Source: Sarcophilus harrisii
Taxonomy: Eukaryota > Chordata > Mammalia > Dasyuromorphia > Dasyuridae
Length of the DNA stretch: 64,000 nucleotides
Direction of reading: 5' to 3'
Assembly (NCBI RefSeq): GCF_902635505.1
Contig: NC_045430.1
Location: 186,001-250,000, forward strand
This document shows positions 24,201 through 34,403 of the stretch, piece after piece. The number at the start of each line of letters is the position of its first letter. Position 1 is the first letter of the stretch. The notes under the pieces were generated by a model. It did not search any database. It saw only the letters and a list, made by a program, of their open reading frames with translations, and was not told the DNA's origin. The translations under genes were made by a program, and so were the position numbers.

Positions 24201-24620
24201 GAGTGGCGAATTTTATTAGCCATGGCTCCAAATTTTACCCACGGGTCTCCATTAAAGATAATCAGACTATTACGTAATTGGCGATGGATTCTTGAAGAAA
24301 AAGTTTCTAAAGTTCCTCTTAAAGGACCAACTATCTTTACAGATGCATCCAAACATAATATTTGCACCGTATACTCTCATGACTTAACTATAGAGTACTC
24401 AGAACTCCTTTTCAGTCCACTCAGCAGAATGAATTGTATGCAATCATTCTAGCTCTTACTTATCCAGGAGATATAAATATAATATCTGATTCAGCCTATT
24501 CAGTAGGTGTGGTACAAAGAATTGCCACAGCCCAAATACAATTTGTAGCCTCTAATATATATCAGCTCTTTAAGGAACTTCAAGAGCAAGTGAGAAAGCA
24601 TCCAGGTAAGATCCATCCAC
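21205..24620 (+). mobile_element. Broken betaretrovirus-like (class II) endogenous retrovirus
   Basis: A fossil provirus. An LTR-like stretch starts TGTAGAGGG at 21205 and may end near 21509, followed by a possible lysine-tRNA primer site. Internal parts in order are: the end of gag with two zinc-knuckle regions (about 22000-22145), a possible dUTPase-like segment (about 22400-22660), protease with LVDTGAD (about 22735), reverse transcriptase with YMDD near 23540, and RNase H (about 24330-24640). RT and protease resemble the HERV-K/MMTV group. No integrase, env or 3' LTR is recognised. Several breaks interrupt the frames, so it is dead. The right edge abuts duplicated block H. Confidence 0.85.
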
Positions 24621-24621
24621 T

Positions 24622-25930
24622 GGCATGTCGGGGCTAGGAGGGGTAAGAGAGAGAGGAGCCAGGTATAGGAGAGGTAGGCTAAGAAAAATCGGGGAGTGGC
24701 ATCACCTAATATGGAGAGGGCCCTTTGGCTTCCTTAGTTGCTACCTGAAAAATCATAGTGAAAAGAGAAGGGAGGGGTGAGGGATGCAACAAAGGGGGTG
24801 GGGAAGAACAGGACCCGCAATCATTTTGTAATATTTGCATGGCCAAGCCCCTTGCTGAACCAACTTCTTGGTGGCCAATTATTGAAAAGTCCCCGACTTC
24901 TATGCTAGGATGTCATAAAGCATGTGGTCTTATCAACCATTGAAACCAATATTGGCTATCTTTGGATAAAAGATCTTGAGGTTTTGTCTAAAAGAATAGC
25001 TTCTACAATTATAGAAATGCTTTGTCATTTTTCTTTTCATCTCTGCCCTTAAATGGGGAACCTTTTCTTATCTTGATAATATAACCAGTTACCAGTTACA
25101 TTCTCCCTACTTTTCTCCCTTGGCTGATTCCCTTTCCTCTACAATGCTTTCCTTGTCTGCTACAGTTGCTACAGAATACTGTTATTTGACTGTGTACTCT
25201 AAACTGGCCTGGAAAGTTAGAGAAGCACTGAATCTATATCCCAAGAAAATGAATCTGTTCCATCTGACAAGTAGCATAGGTATCCTGGCCCATGACATTC
25301 TATATAGCCGGGGCAGGTCAAACGTGGGTAAAAGGTACAGGAGAGAAGACATGGCTCTTGGAGAATGCCCTTAACTTTTTTTCTGTAAAAATGAGGTATA
25401 AGGTTCTTAGTTGAGGGAGGGTAGTAATGAAAGGGTTGAGGAGGAGTGAGAAGGTTTGCGAGATCTGCTGTGGAGAGTGGGAGAGTGAGCCAGTGAGGGT
25501 GATCTGTCTTCTTGGAGTCTCAAGGGAGAGTTGAGTGCCAGGTGGATCCCAAGGGTATCCAAGGAGAATGAGCATCTCTAATGTGACGGCTTCTCAAAGT
25601 GTTTCCAGTACACTGATAGTGTCACAGGGGTCCTCAAACTACGGCCCAGATGCTGTAGCCGAGAATGATTATCTCCCTCACCCAGGGCTATGAAGTTTCT
25701 TTATTTAAAGGCCCACAAGACAAAGTTTTTGTTTTTACTATAGTCCGGGCCTCCAACAGTCTGAGGGACAGGGAACTGGCCCCCTATTTAAAAAATTTGA
25801 GGACCCCTGGACTGTTACACCTTGAACGTTAAACTCTTTTAGTAAGTCATTTGGTTGAGAGAATAAGAACAATTGGCAAAGTGCTTTGCAAAAGTCAAAG
25901 CATTACAGAAATGCTAACTATCCTTACTTC
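24622..25930 (+). repeat. Segmental-duplication block H, shortened copy
   Basis: Matches 59505-62100 and 44310-46200. Shared text includes 'ggcttccttagttgctacct', 'caaagggggtggggaagaac' and 'gaatctgctccatctgac'-like runs. Compared with the other two copies it lacks about 1 kb of CpG-rich sequence. It has gained a hAT element at 25625. It is non-coding. Confidence 0.8.
25625..25809 (+). mobile_element. Non-autonomous hAT DNA transposon with perfect 14-bp TIRs
   Basis: The ends are CAGGGGTCCTCAAA (25625-25638) and its exact reverse complement (25796-25809). The 185-bp interior cannot encode a transposase. The flanks tagtgtca and gactgtta are decayed copies of an 8-bp target. The paralogous sites near 46120 and 62000 are empty and read 'atagtgttacaccttg' and 'atagtgtttaaccttg'. 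Eight-bp targets and CAG-type ends indicate hAT. A relative lies at 35616-35757. Confidence 0.9.
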
Positions 25931-25931
25931 T

Positions 25932-26130
25932 GCAGAGGCAACTGGATGGCACAGTGTAAATCCTGAGTCTAAATCCATACCCAGAAACTTTGTAGCTGGG
26001 TGACTCTGGCACTTTGGGCATCCTTAATCCTCTGCCCCTGGAGAAGGAAACGAAATCCGCTCCAGTATCTTTGCCAAGAAAATCCCAGGGACAGCGACCT
26101 ATGGGGCCACAGAGTCACTGAACAACAGTA
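25932..26130 (+). mobile_element. tRNA-derived marsupial SINE
   Basis: The head 'aggcaactggatggcacagt' and the body 'ctccagtatctttgccaaga' are followed by a tail 'ccacagagtcactgaacaac'. It is the same class as 3104-3328 but better preserved. Confidence 0.85.
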
Positions 26131-26134
26131 ACGG

Positions 26135-26506
26135 CAAGAGTCAAAGAGCTCTGAGATCTTTTGGGGGCATTAAAGGCAATCCTGTAGGGATAAGAGACAG
26201 AGAGAGGTAAAGTTTCTGCTCCGAAGCCCAACATAGGTGAGTGTCTGGGGCAGGATCTGAATTCAGGTCTCTGATTACAAGCTAAACCTTTCCTCTGGTA
26301 GGGAAGAGAGGGATTCCTAGGGACTAGGAGCCACAGAGCCAGGGAGACAGTGAGAGCTTCAGACTCCAGCAGAGTTAGAGGGACGGCCTGGGGCAGGGAC
26401 ATTGGGGATTGTTGGGTCAGAGGCAAAAATGACCAGACGGGTTGGAAGAGGTTACAGACACAGGTAAAAGGCAGAGAAAGGTGCTGAGAGAAGTGTGTGA
26501 GGGCGT

Positions 26507-26552
<46 letters not shown>

Positions 26553-26735
26553 CCCTACCTAGTCCTCTGGGGCTTCCTGCACACAGGTAGGTACCGCCCT
26601 TTTTCCCTGGCAGGGCAAAGAAAAGCTGACCTGGAAAGAGGCTGAGGGAGGGATGGGGGGAAGCAGGCAGGTCTGGGAAGAGACAGTGATTGGGAAAGGA
26701 AGAAAAAAAATAGGCATTAGAACCAGGAGTAGATT
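26135..26735. other. Non-coding stretch with an (AC)21 microsatellite
   Basis: A pure AC dinucleotide run occupies 26509-26550, and its reading frames are repeat artefacts. About 26140-26460 resembles a decayed MIR-like element ('ctccgaagcccaacataggt' lies within). No gene is seen. Confidence 0.6.
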
Positions 26736-26739
26736 ATTA

Positions 26740-27172
26740 TACAGGACAACAACAAGATTATACAATGATCAATTTTGATGGATGTAGTTCTCTTCAATGA
26801 GATTATTCCGGCCAGTTCAGTAATGAAGAGAGCCATCTATACCCAGAGAAAGAATTATGGGAACCGAGTATGTAACATAACATAGCATTTTCACTCTTAT
26901 TTTTTGCTTCCATTTTTGTTTTTCTTCCCAGGTTATTTTTACCTTTTTTCTAAATCTGATCTTTCTTGTGCAGCAAGATAACTGAATAATTATGTATACA
27001 TATACTGGATTTAACATATACTTTAACATATTTAACATGTATGGGACTACCTGCCATCTGCGGGAGGGGAAAATTTGGAACAGAAGGTTTTGCAAGGGTC
27101 AATATTGAGCAATTACCCCTGCATATATTTTGTACATAAAAAACTATAATAAGAAAAATAGAAAGAAAGACA
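26740..27172 (+). mobile_element. L1 3' end
   Basis: Plus-strand L1: 'gagagccatctatacccaga' and 'tttgtttttcttcccaggtt', then 'gggactacctgccatctgcg' and 'ggtcaatattgagcaattac', ending in an A-rich tail. It is the last 430 bp of an element with no coding capacity. Confidence 0.85.
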
Positions 27173-27261
27173 TTTTTAAAAAAGAAAGCATTGATTAAAG
27201 ACTTACTGTGTGCCAGATGTATTAAGTGCCTGGGACACATACAAATACAATAGTATTTTTT

Positions 27262-27570
27262 TTTTTTTACATTCAGTCCCCATAGTCCTCTTTCAGGTTA
27301 CAGATGACTCTCTCCATCAAAATTCTATAGCCTGAATTATTGTTTATTGAAGAGAGTCAAGTCAGAGTGGATCATCATATAATCTTATTTCTCTGCACAA
27401 TTTACTCTTGGTTCTACTCACTTCTTTTAGCATCAGTTCATGTAAGTCTTTCCAGGCTCAAGGTGTTCTTTGTTATCACTTCTCCCCCCATCCCCTAGAT
27501 GGCAGGTAGTCTAATACATGTTAAAAATGTTAAAGTATATGTTAAATCCAATATATGTGTACATAAATAG
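27262..27570 (-). mobile_element. L1 3' end, reverse and rearranged
   Basis: Reverse-oriented L1 fragments: 'agcatcagttcatgtaagtc' from the ORF2 end, and 'ctagatggcaggtagtctaa' from the 3' UTR. The order suggests an internal rearrangement. Just left of it (27180-27250) is an ancient repeat start resembling 'ttactgtgtgccagatgtat'. Confidence 0.65.
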
Positions 27571-28000
27571 TCTTTTTTAAAAGAGTATTTATGATTTCTG
27601 GAAAGAGAAAGACATGGGAGACTAGATAGAATTAGTGGGGAAGGCAATGGGTACTCTGAGCATGGTTTTGTCAAAAGCAGAACCTGGAGAAAGGGCTGTC
27701 CTTGCCCCTCCCTCCCAGAGCCTGGGAGAGAACTCTTCCTGATCCTCATCCAAATCCTTGAGGGACAGCTGAAGAAACTGAGGTAAACAAGTACCTCAAA
27801 GAGTGAGGGAGAAGCAGGACTAGAACTCAGTTCTTATTCTTTTTTTTAAAGTAAAAATACTAGGCTTTGATCCACATTCAATCTCCATTACTCTCTCTGG
27901 ATGCTGACAGCACTTTCTTTTACAAGTGTAATGAATTACCTTGAATTTCCTCATTGTTGAAAATAGCCAAGTCTATCATGCAATCTTGTTTTTTTCCCCT
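27570..28000. other. Unclassified non-coding stretch
   Basis: Between the reversed L1 and the SINE composite. No gene or repeat family is recognised. Confidence 0.4.
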
Positions 28001-28004
28001 GATG

Positions 28005-28262
28005 CAATTAGAGTTAAGTGACTTGCCCAGGGTCACGCAGCTGGGACGTGTTAAGTGTCTGATATCAGATTTGAACTCGGGAGCTCCTGACTTTGGTGTT
28101 CCAGCACCATGGGGGAAGAACATCTCCCTCCCCCCAGCTCCCTTTCTTCCTGCTTCCTTCCCTCGTCAGTTCTCAGATCTCGCTCTCCCTCCCTCAGCTC
28201 ACTAATGCCGGGCTCCTCTCCCCATTCCCGGCACGCACGAGGTCCTAAGGGCGCTCTTCTGC
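28005..28262 (-). repeat. SINE head plus GC-rich segment, second copy of the composite
   Basis: A minus-strand SINE head ('tgacttgcccagggtcacgc', 'gatttgaactcgggagctcc') is joined directly to 'gggggaagaacatctccctc' and downstream GC-rich text. That text matches 9357-9490. This short version lacks most of the CpG-rich interior seen at 8885-9757. Confidence 0.65.
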
Positions 28263-28464
28263 CCTCTGCTCTCTCTCCTCTGACTCTGACCCTGCTCCCC
28301 CTCCTTATCTCCTACCTAGACTGTTATTACACCTGCTGGGGGGGGGAGTGGTGTATCTTAAGTCTCCCTCCAGCCCAGGTCACCTCTGATCTTTCCGAAC
28401 CTCAGGTCTGAGCCTGTCCCCACCCTGTTCAATCAACTGCACAGACTATTCCCTTCAGGAGAAA

Positions 28465-28690
28465 ATATCCAATAAGCATCGCCCTTACTAAGGGCCAGAC
28501 ACTGCCGAGTGTCTTATAAACACTGGCTCTTCTGATCCTCATAACCACCCTAGGAGGTATTTGCTTTTTATTATTCCCATTTTACACATGAGGAAACTGA
28601 GGCAAACAGCAATGAAGTGACTCACTCAGGATCACCACAGAGGGCGGATTTGCATTCTAGTCTTTCCAAGTCCGGGCTCAACAGAAGGCT
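28465..28690 (-). mobile_element. MIR SINE
   Basis: Carries the MIR hallmark 'attttacacatgaggaaact' with the preceding 'actaagggccagacactgcc' and the following 'actcactcaggatcaccaca'. It is about 225 bp, nearly full length, and ancient. Confidence 0.85.
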
Positions 28691-29060
28691 CTCTTTGATC
28701 CGACTTACCAGCAAAATGACAGGTAGGACTATTAAGTGGCACGGCCAAGGGCTCTGCGGCATTTGCCAGCATCTTTATCTTTCTTCCTTCAGAAGGAAAA
28801 GGGGACTGGCTGAAGCTGAGCCACGGCCAGACGGTGAGAAATGCTTGCCTTGCTCTGCAAGGCCCTTGGACTTGGACTATACGTACAGAAGACGATTTTG
28901 TTCTGTTTACAAACAGTTCACAGTATTATTTAACAACACAAAGCTGTAGAACTGTACAAGTTTGTTCCTGTGGGGGGGTTTGGTTTTTAAAACTCCTTAT
29001 AACCTCGCTCCTCTAACTTTTCAGTCTTATCTCAGCCTCTTCCCCCAACCTCCTCTGTAA
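28690..29060. other. Unclassified non-coding stretch
   Basis: No gene or known repeat is recognised between the MIR and the L2. Confidence 0.35.
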
Positions 29061-29425
29061 TTCTCTGATGCAGTGAAAACGGCCCCCTTGCTGTTCCTGG
29101 CACATCTCACTCTGCCTCTAGGCTCCTGGCCTTCTGTAGTAGCTGTGCCCATGGCTAGAATCTCTCCCTCCTCATATCCCCCTTTGTTTCTCTGGCTCCT
29201 TCAAGTTGTAGGGAAGCCCGACCTCCTGCAAGAAGCCTTTCCTATCCTCCTCAACCTAAAGTTTCTCTTCTGAAATCCCAGCTACTTCATCCTGTATTTA
29301 TTTCTTATACAGAATTGATTGCATGGTATTTCCCCCATTGGATTGTAGGTTTCTGTTTCTTGCCTTTTTCAACAAGATGTGTCTTCAGAGCTCAGCACAT
29401 TTCCTAGCACATAAGAGGGGGGAGA
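29060..29425 (+). mobile_element. L2 LINE 3' end
   Basis: Shows the L2 order: 'gcaagaagcctttcctatcc', 'ttcatcctgtatttatttct', 'ccccattggattgtaggttt' and 'agctcagcacatttcctagc'. It is decayed and has no reading frame. Confidence 0.75.
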
Positions 29426-29429
29426 AGAG

Positions 29430-29655
29430 GATCAAGTATTTGAGTACCTACTATATGCCAGTCTGTACTAAATGCTTTATAGATCTCGCTTTATTTAATC
29501 ATATTTATTTGTTGAGTAGGCTTCAAGAAATCCTAGTTGACTTCCGTTTTTTTCTCCGAGAGCAATGAGAAGTTGAGGGATTTGCCCAGGTTCACACCAG
29601 CAGGACTTAATCCAAGCCTTTCTACCTCCAAGGCAAGCTCTAGTCACGACATTAC
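29430..29655 (-). mobile_element. MIR-type SINE
   Basis: Resembles MIR from 'agtacctactatatgccagt' through 'gttgagggatttgcccaggt' and 'ttcacaccagcaggacttaa'. It is more decayed than the copy at 28465-28690. Confidence 0.65.
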
Positions 29656-30450
29656 ATGGGCTTTACATTTAAAAATAACTTTAAAAATATAATCATAAGT
29701 AATTTGTTAAAGGAATTCAACAGGCAGGAATGTATTAACTCCGTGCATACCAGTTATACAGTGTAGAAAAGCACACTCAGAAAAAACCAACCCACTGACA
29801 GTGAGAGAAGGGAAAGTGTTGAGCATTCACATATTCTGCAGATGAGATGTGCTGTTATGTTTTTCTCCTTTTAAAAAAAGGAAAGTATTATCTTTTTTTC
29901 TAAAAGCCAGTGGAGTCAACTGGTTGATGGTCATATATGAGTGAGGGCTGAGGAAGTTAGTTGCTCTTATAATCCTGAGAATAAGTTCAGGCGATCTTAT
30001 TGGTTCTCTTTTTATATTTACATGGATATATTGGGAAGAGGAGCCCACCAAAGTCATCTCCAAAAAGATTAAGAATTCCTATCGTAGAGAACATGACAAT
30101 AAATACTATGTGTTTTGTGACCCACCTTCCTATTACTCTTTTTAAGAGAGGGATAAAATGTTTGGGGATTTTCTCCACAAGGGTATTTGTTCTACAGTAC
30201 ATAAAGGCAGTTTCCCAGCTCAAATGGAAGAGAGGATCTCTGGAGAGGACTCTCCCTGCCCTGGTCTCCCACGTGATCCTGTGTGTGTCAAACAGAGTCC
30301 GTCAGGGTCTCCGAAATGAGACCCATCATCACTCAAAGTCATTTGACCTGACCACTGGACAGCAGGGGAGACCAGAGTAGCAGGGGAGAGTTCTGCTGTC
30401 CACCCTGATGACCTTACTTGCCAAATGTAGCCCACCCAGAGAAGAGAGAG
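29655..30450. other. Unclassified non-coding stretch
   Basis: No gene or known repeat is recognised. The reading frames on both strands are short and look random. Confidence 0.35.
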
Positions 30451-30550
30451 CGAAGGGCACGAGGCAGGAGCGAAGGGCACGAGGCAGGAGCGAAGGGCAC
30501 GAGGCAGGAGCGAAGGGCACGAGGCAGGAGCGAAGGGCACGAGGCAGGAG
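30451..30550 (+). repeat. Minisatellite, 5 perfect copies of a 20-bp unit
   Basis: The unit cgaagggcacgaggcaggag repeats five times without a mismatch. It is GC-rich, so the minus-strand frame reads as a repeating peptide, which I regard as an artefact. Perfect identity implies recent expansion or ongoing slippage. Confidence 0.95.
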
Positions 30551-32610
30551 CGAGAACTGTCTGTGAGACTTCACAGTACCTGTACTAGGCCTGGAGACCC
30601 AACTCAGGCCTGGTGTTCCTGTTAAACCACCCATGCAGGGGCTCGAGAGGACAAAGATGTAGAAGAGTAAATTACACACAATGGAAATGCCTTAAGATCT
30701 CCCAGAGAGCTCCAGTTCAAGACCCCACCCATACCTGGAAACCATGAGGATCATGGTTTGCCAGGAAGGATTTTGCCATGCAGAAAGCTGAACTTTTAAG
30801 TGGAAAATGGCTAAAGACCATCCTGATCTTCACACTGACCAAAACACTGTATGATTTGAATCAAGTGACCTGTCCTCTCTGGGGCTATTTTTTCACCTAG
30901 AGAATTAAGAAGGTGGACATGATGGTCCCCAATAACCTTTCTGGCAGAAAATCTCTGAATCCCCCAGCCTTATAGTAAATCAGGTAAATGTGTATTATTG
31001 TTATTAAATATTACTCCCTCTTGAATATTGATTTTGCCAAATATGTCAACGAGAAGGGCCAACTCAAAGCAAAGCCCCCCCATTTAAGACAAACAGCAAG
31101 AGCTGAAGGTCGTCTTCACCACCTTTCTGAAGCTAACACCTTTCTTTCTCAGTTTCCTACCTCAATTTCTCCGATGTTGCTTTTGAATTTGGAGACTGTA
31201 CTCTTGTCTCCTCAGGCTTCCGAGCATGCTCCACCGAGCCACTACTCCATGTGGACAACATCCTCCACGCTGATGGGAGTGGGACGGGTATTTTTGTGAA
31301 GACTGAATTGTCCTGGAAAATGAACAAAGGTTTGAGTGTCCCTGGTGTTAAACATGTAATGATGAAGTTGTTAGTTATGTTCTGTACAGTCATTCCTAGC
31401 CAGTTATAAACCTTTCCTTTGTTCAGTCACTTCCATGGTAATCATGAAAAGTTTTATTTACAATAAAGGAAAAAACCACCAATCCACTGAGCTGAGGTAC
31501 AAACCCCAAAGGCAGATGGATAAGTCTAAGTCTGCTTTAACTAACACTTACCCAGCAGCCTGGGAGATACAGAAGGTCAGCTAAACAAGCTGCCACATGG
31601 CCAGGAACTGGACTCTGTACCAGAATTTGCAGTTGGCTGGACTAAGTGACAAAGGACGTCCGAGGACTCTGCTTGAGCCAGCATCCAGATCGGGACAAGG
31701 TAGCCTAGAAGAAAAACCCATCCATGCATCCATCCATCGTCTCCTCAGCCACAGTCAATATGAAGGAGCAAATAAGATGGAGCAACCACTTAAACATGGA
31801 GTCCTGGCTTTCTCTCCATCTGAGGGGGTGTAGGGAGAGGGGGTGCTGCCGCATTCAGAAAACACTTTGTAACAGCTATTCTTGCTGTCCTCTCAATAAG
31901 TCTTCCTTTATGAAAGCTAATTGATATCAACTGGTGAAATGATTCCCGCACCTTTGGCTAGTTTCAAAGCTATAGGGGGGGGGGGGGGATACAGAACTTA
32001 AAGGTTGGTAAACACTGGGGAAGGATACACCCGAATGGGAACTCAAGCCCTTAGCCACAGGTCAGCCTCACTTCTGTCAGGGCAAGCCATGACACAGGAG
32101 GAGCTTTGCTCTGGAGAACCAGGTTCATCACTGAGTGTAGGAGTTAGGATGAGGCTCCCTCAGGCTCATAAAAGCTCCGTGGGCACAAAATACAGAACAC
32201 ATGCAAAGCAGAGACGGGATAACTTGGAAAGAGGCACTAACTGGTACTGGATGAGGCACAGGGATGGGTGCTGGGGGCGAGGGGAACCAGAAGGGCCTCC
32301 TGCAGCCGATGGCTCTGCATCCTGAAGCAAGCCAGTAATTTCCAGGTGGGGCAGGAGGGAGGGAGAGACTTCCAAGCCCTGGGGTGGCCGACGCAGAGGA
32401 ACTCGGGAGGGAGAGGTGTGTGACGAATGACAAGAAGGCTGCTTCCGTTGGGTTGTGATGTGTGAGTAACAGACCCGGAGTGGGGGGCAGGCTGGGAAGG
32501 GCATCAAATGTCGGATTGCTCTCCTGTCTGACGGGAGAAGCAGTTTCATTCTTTGTACTTATATCCCCCCCATCCACCACAGAGCTCGGCACACAGCAGA
32601 AATCCTTGGG
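30551..32610. other. Non-coding stretch with a SINE relic and a G14 tract
   Basis: About 30835-30965 is a THER1/MIR-type relic ('tcaagtgacctgtcctctct', 'gacatgatggtccccaataa'). A run of 14 G occupies 31975-31988. No counterpart of this stretch was found in the other units, so it is unique to the interval before gene 2. No gene is recognised. Confidence 0.5.
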
Positions 32611-32624
32611 GGAAATCATCGTGC

Positions 32625-32930
32625 AGCCACGGTGAGGTTTCCCGAGCTCCAAAAGCAGGGGCCCGCAGGATAATCAAAGCTCCAGCGAGGGTAAGCCAGG
32701 GGTCCCAACAGACTCTCACAGTGAGGGGTGGGGCTAAGCAATTTCCTTTGGGGTAGAGCTTCCAAAATGAGGGAGGTTCCCAACATCCCAAAGAAGTGGG
32801 GGCGTGGTTCCCAGGAGCCTTTGTTGCCTAGGGGCGGCGTTCCCCAAGTCACCCTGGAGACGGGACGTTCCCGGTAGTCCCTGCACTACGGAGGAGCAGG
32901 GCCTCTCAGTCCCGGTGCTCTAATTTCTTC
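32625..32930 (+). promoter_or_regulatory. Predicted promoter of Ras-like gene 2
   Basis: Corresponds to 13860-14135. The KLF-type box gtgggggcgtggtt is kept (around 32796-32809), but the GC box is altered to ggggcggcgt (32831-32840). The block 'gagcttccaaaatgaggg' is also kept. A weaker SP-type site could lower expression of this copy relative to copies 1 and 3. Confidence 0.5.
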
Positions 32931-32989
32931 CACCCTTACAGACTAGACGTGACTGCGAGCTGGCTGGGGATTTTTACAGCTCCGAAGCG

Positions 32990-33795
32990 GTATGTAGAGG
33001 CCGGCTCTCAGCAGCAATGGGGTGGGGAGCAAGTGGACCCCAAGCCAGTGCCATCTTGGACTGCATCAATGCGGGAGGCATTGACCGAGCTTGGCTCCTC
33101 GTGGGGCCGGAATAGTGCCGGCAGTGCCGCTGGGCTGGCCTCCCTCCCCCCACCTTAGCTGCCTGAGCCCATACAATGTTACAAACTTTGGGTTTGTACT
33201 ATTGCAGGTACACTTGGGGGAGCCCAGTTTGCAGCCGAGCCGGGCAGAGACTCTCGGCCCCTTTGATGCGGGAGCTGCAGACCCGGCAGCCACCCAAACC
33301 GAAGCCCTGTGGGCTACATTAGTGTGGAAGAGCATGGCCTGCAGAAAGAGTTAGCACTATTCTTGCCTCCTACAAGCCTTAGGAATTGACCTCAGCGTCT
33401 TCTGGGTCTCGGGGTTTGAGACGGGCCCCAGTGAATCCGAGGGTGTCTTGGAGAAGCCAGGCAGGATGGGAGGCCCTGGAGCCCACGTGCTCCAGTGGGT
33501 TTGGAATTGGCCAGAAGAGGCAGGCGATTCAGGGATTTCCAGTATCTGAAGTTCTGTCCCTGGGGGGAGGGTTCAGCGTTGTTCAACGGGGCCCCAGAGA
33601 ACTGACAGGGGGCAGGAAGAGAATTGGCAAAGAAGGCCACTGAGGCTGGAGGCGGGAGGAAAGTCTTCCTCCCGAGAGGTGACCTCCAGTGCAATGGGCT
33701 GACTTCTTGCAGCCCTTCCTTGCAGCCTGGAAAGTAGACGAGACCACTTGAGCCCCTCCCAGTTCTCATGGCTTCTTGTGTCCATATCTCCATAG
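32990..33795 (+). other. Predicted 5' UTR intron of gene 2
   Basis: Donor gcg|gtatgt and acceptor 'catatctccatag', 806 bp. The short exon 1 lies immediately to the left ('gactagacgtgactgcgagc'). It has the same structure as gene 1. Confidence 0.45.
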
Positions 33796-33821
33796 GTGAT
33801 CCAGACAGACGCAGAACCAAG

Positions 33822-34403
33822 ATGTATAAGTTGGCGGTGATGGGCACCTGTTCTGTGGGCAAGACTGCACTGACCATGCAGTTTACTGAGCATCGTTTTG
33901 CGACCCAGCATGACGCCACCATCCAAAATTTCTACCGTAAGAAAACAGTGGTGAACAAAGAGCGGTGCCAGCTGCACATCGTGGATACCACAGGTACTGC
34001 AGAGTACTACCCTCTCAGGAACCATTCTGTGCACTGGGGAGAGGGATTTCTCTTTGTCTATGCAGTGAATGACCCCCACTCTTTTGAGAACGTGAATTTA
34101 TTCTGGGACCATCTAAGGAGGCTCAAGGGTACCGACCGTGTACCCGTGGTGTTGGTGGCCAACAAAGTAGACGTGACCGACAGACTGGTGGACCCCACAC
34201 AGGGCGAGGAGATGGCCAGGAATTTAGGGGTCACTTATGTGGAGGCATCAGCCAAGACTGGACAAGGTGTGGAGCAAGCCTTCCATGAATTAGTTCGTGA
34301 AATCCGTAGGATCCGAGCTGAGGAGGAGCCCAAGAGTCACCCCAGTCACCCCAATATTGAGCAGAGGGAGGCCAGCGGGTTCAACTGTTGCACAATCCAG
34401 TGA
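33822..34403 (+). CDS. Ras-family small GTPase, tandem copy 2, divergent effector loop
   Basis: 193 aa and intact, about three quarters identical to copy 1, with three extra residues before the tail. The P-loop reads GTCSVGKT (HRAS positions 12 Cys, 13 Ser). The switch II start reads DTTGTAEY (59 Thr, 61 Thr, 62 Ala). The effector loop is changed: His32, Ala34, Gln37, Asn38 and Phe39 replace Tyr, Pro, Glu, Asp and Ser, while Thr35 is kept. NKVD is intact and ETSAK is EASAK. The tail SGFNCCTIQ keeps the CaaX box but only one extra cysteine. Known Ras biology predicts impaired GTP hydrolysis together with poor RAF binding. An in-frame upstream ATG (33768) would add 18 residues but lies inside the predicted intron. 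Function is unknown; no stop or frameshift suggests a pseudogene. Confidence 0.88.
   Translation: MYKLAVMGTCSVGKTALTMQFTEHRFATQHDATIQNFYRKKTVVNKERCQLHIVDTTGTAEYYPLRNHSVHWGEGFLFVYAVNDPHSFENVNLFWDHLRRLKGTDRVPVVLVANKVDVTDRLVDPTQGEEMARNLGVTYVEASAKTGQGVEQAFHELVREIRRIRAEEEPKSHPSHPNIEQREASGFNCCTIQ

Noticed and set aside
26115-26546. 143-codon minus-strand frame starting with a Cys-Val run
   Set aside because: The start is the (AC)21 microsatellite read in frame; the rest is repeat-derived.
30220-30679. Minus-strand frames with a repeating Ala-Ser-Cys-Pro-Ser motif
   Set aside because: They are the 20-bp minisatellite read in three phases; 20 is not a multiple of three, and no homologous protein is known to me.
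32128-32652. 174-codon minus-strand frame
   Set aside because: Proline- and serine-rich composition typical of GC-rich random frames; overlaps a plus-strand frame and has no paralogue in other units.
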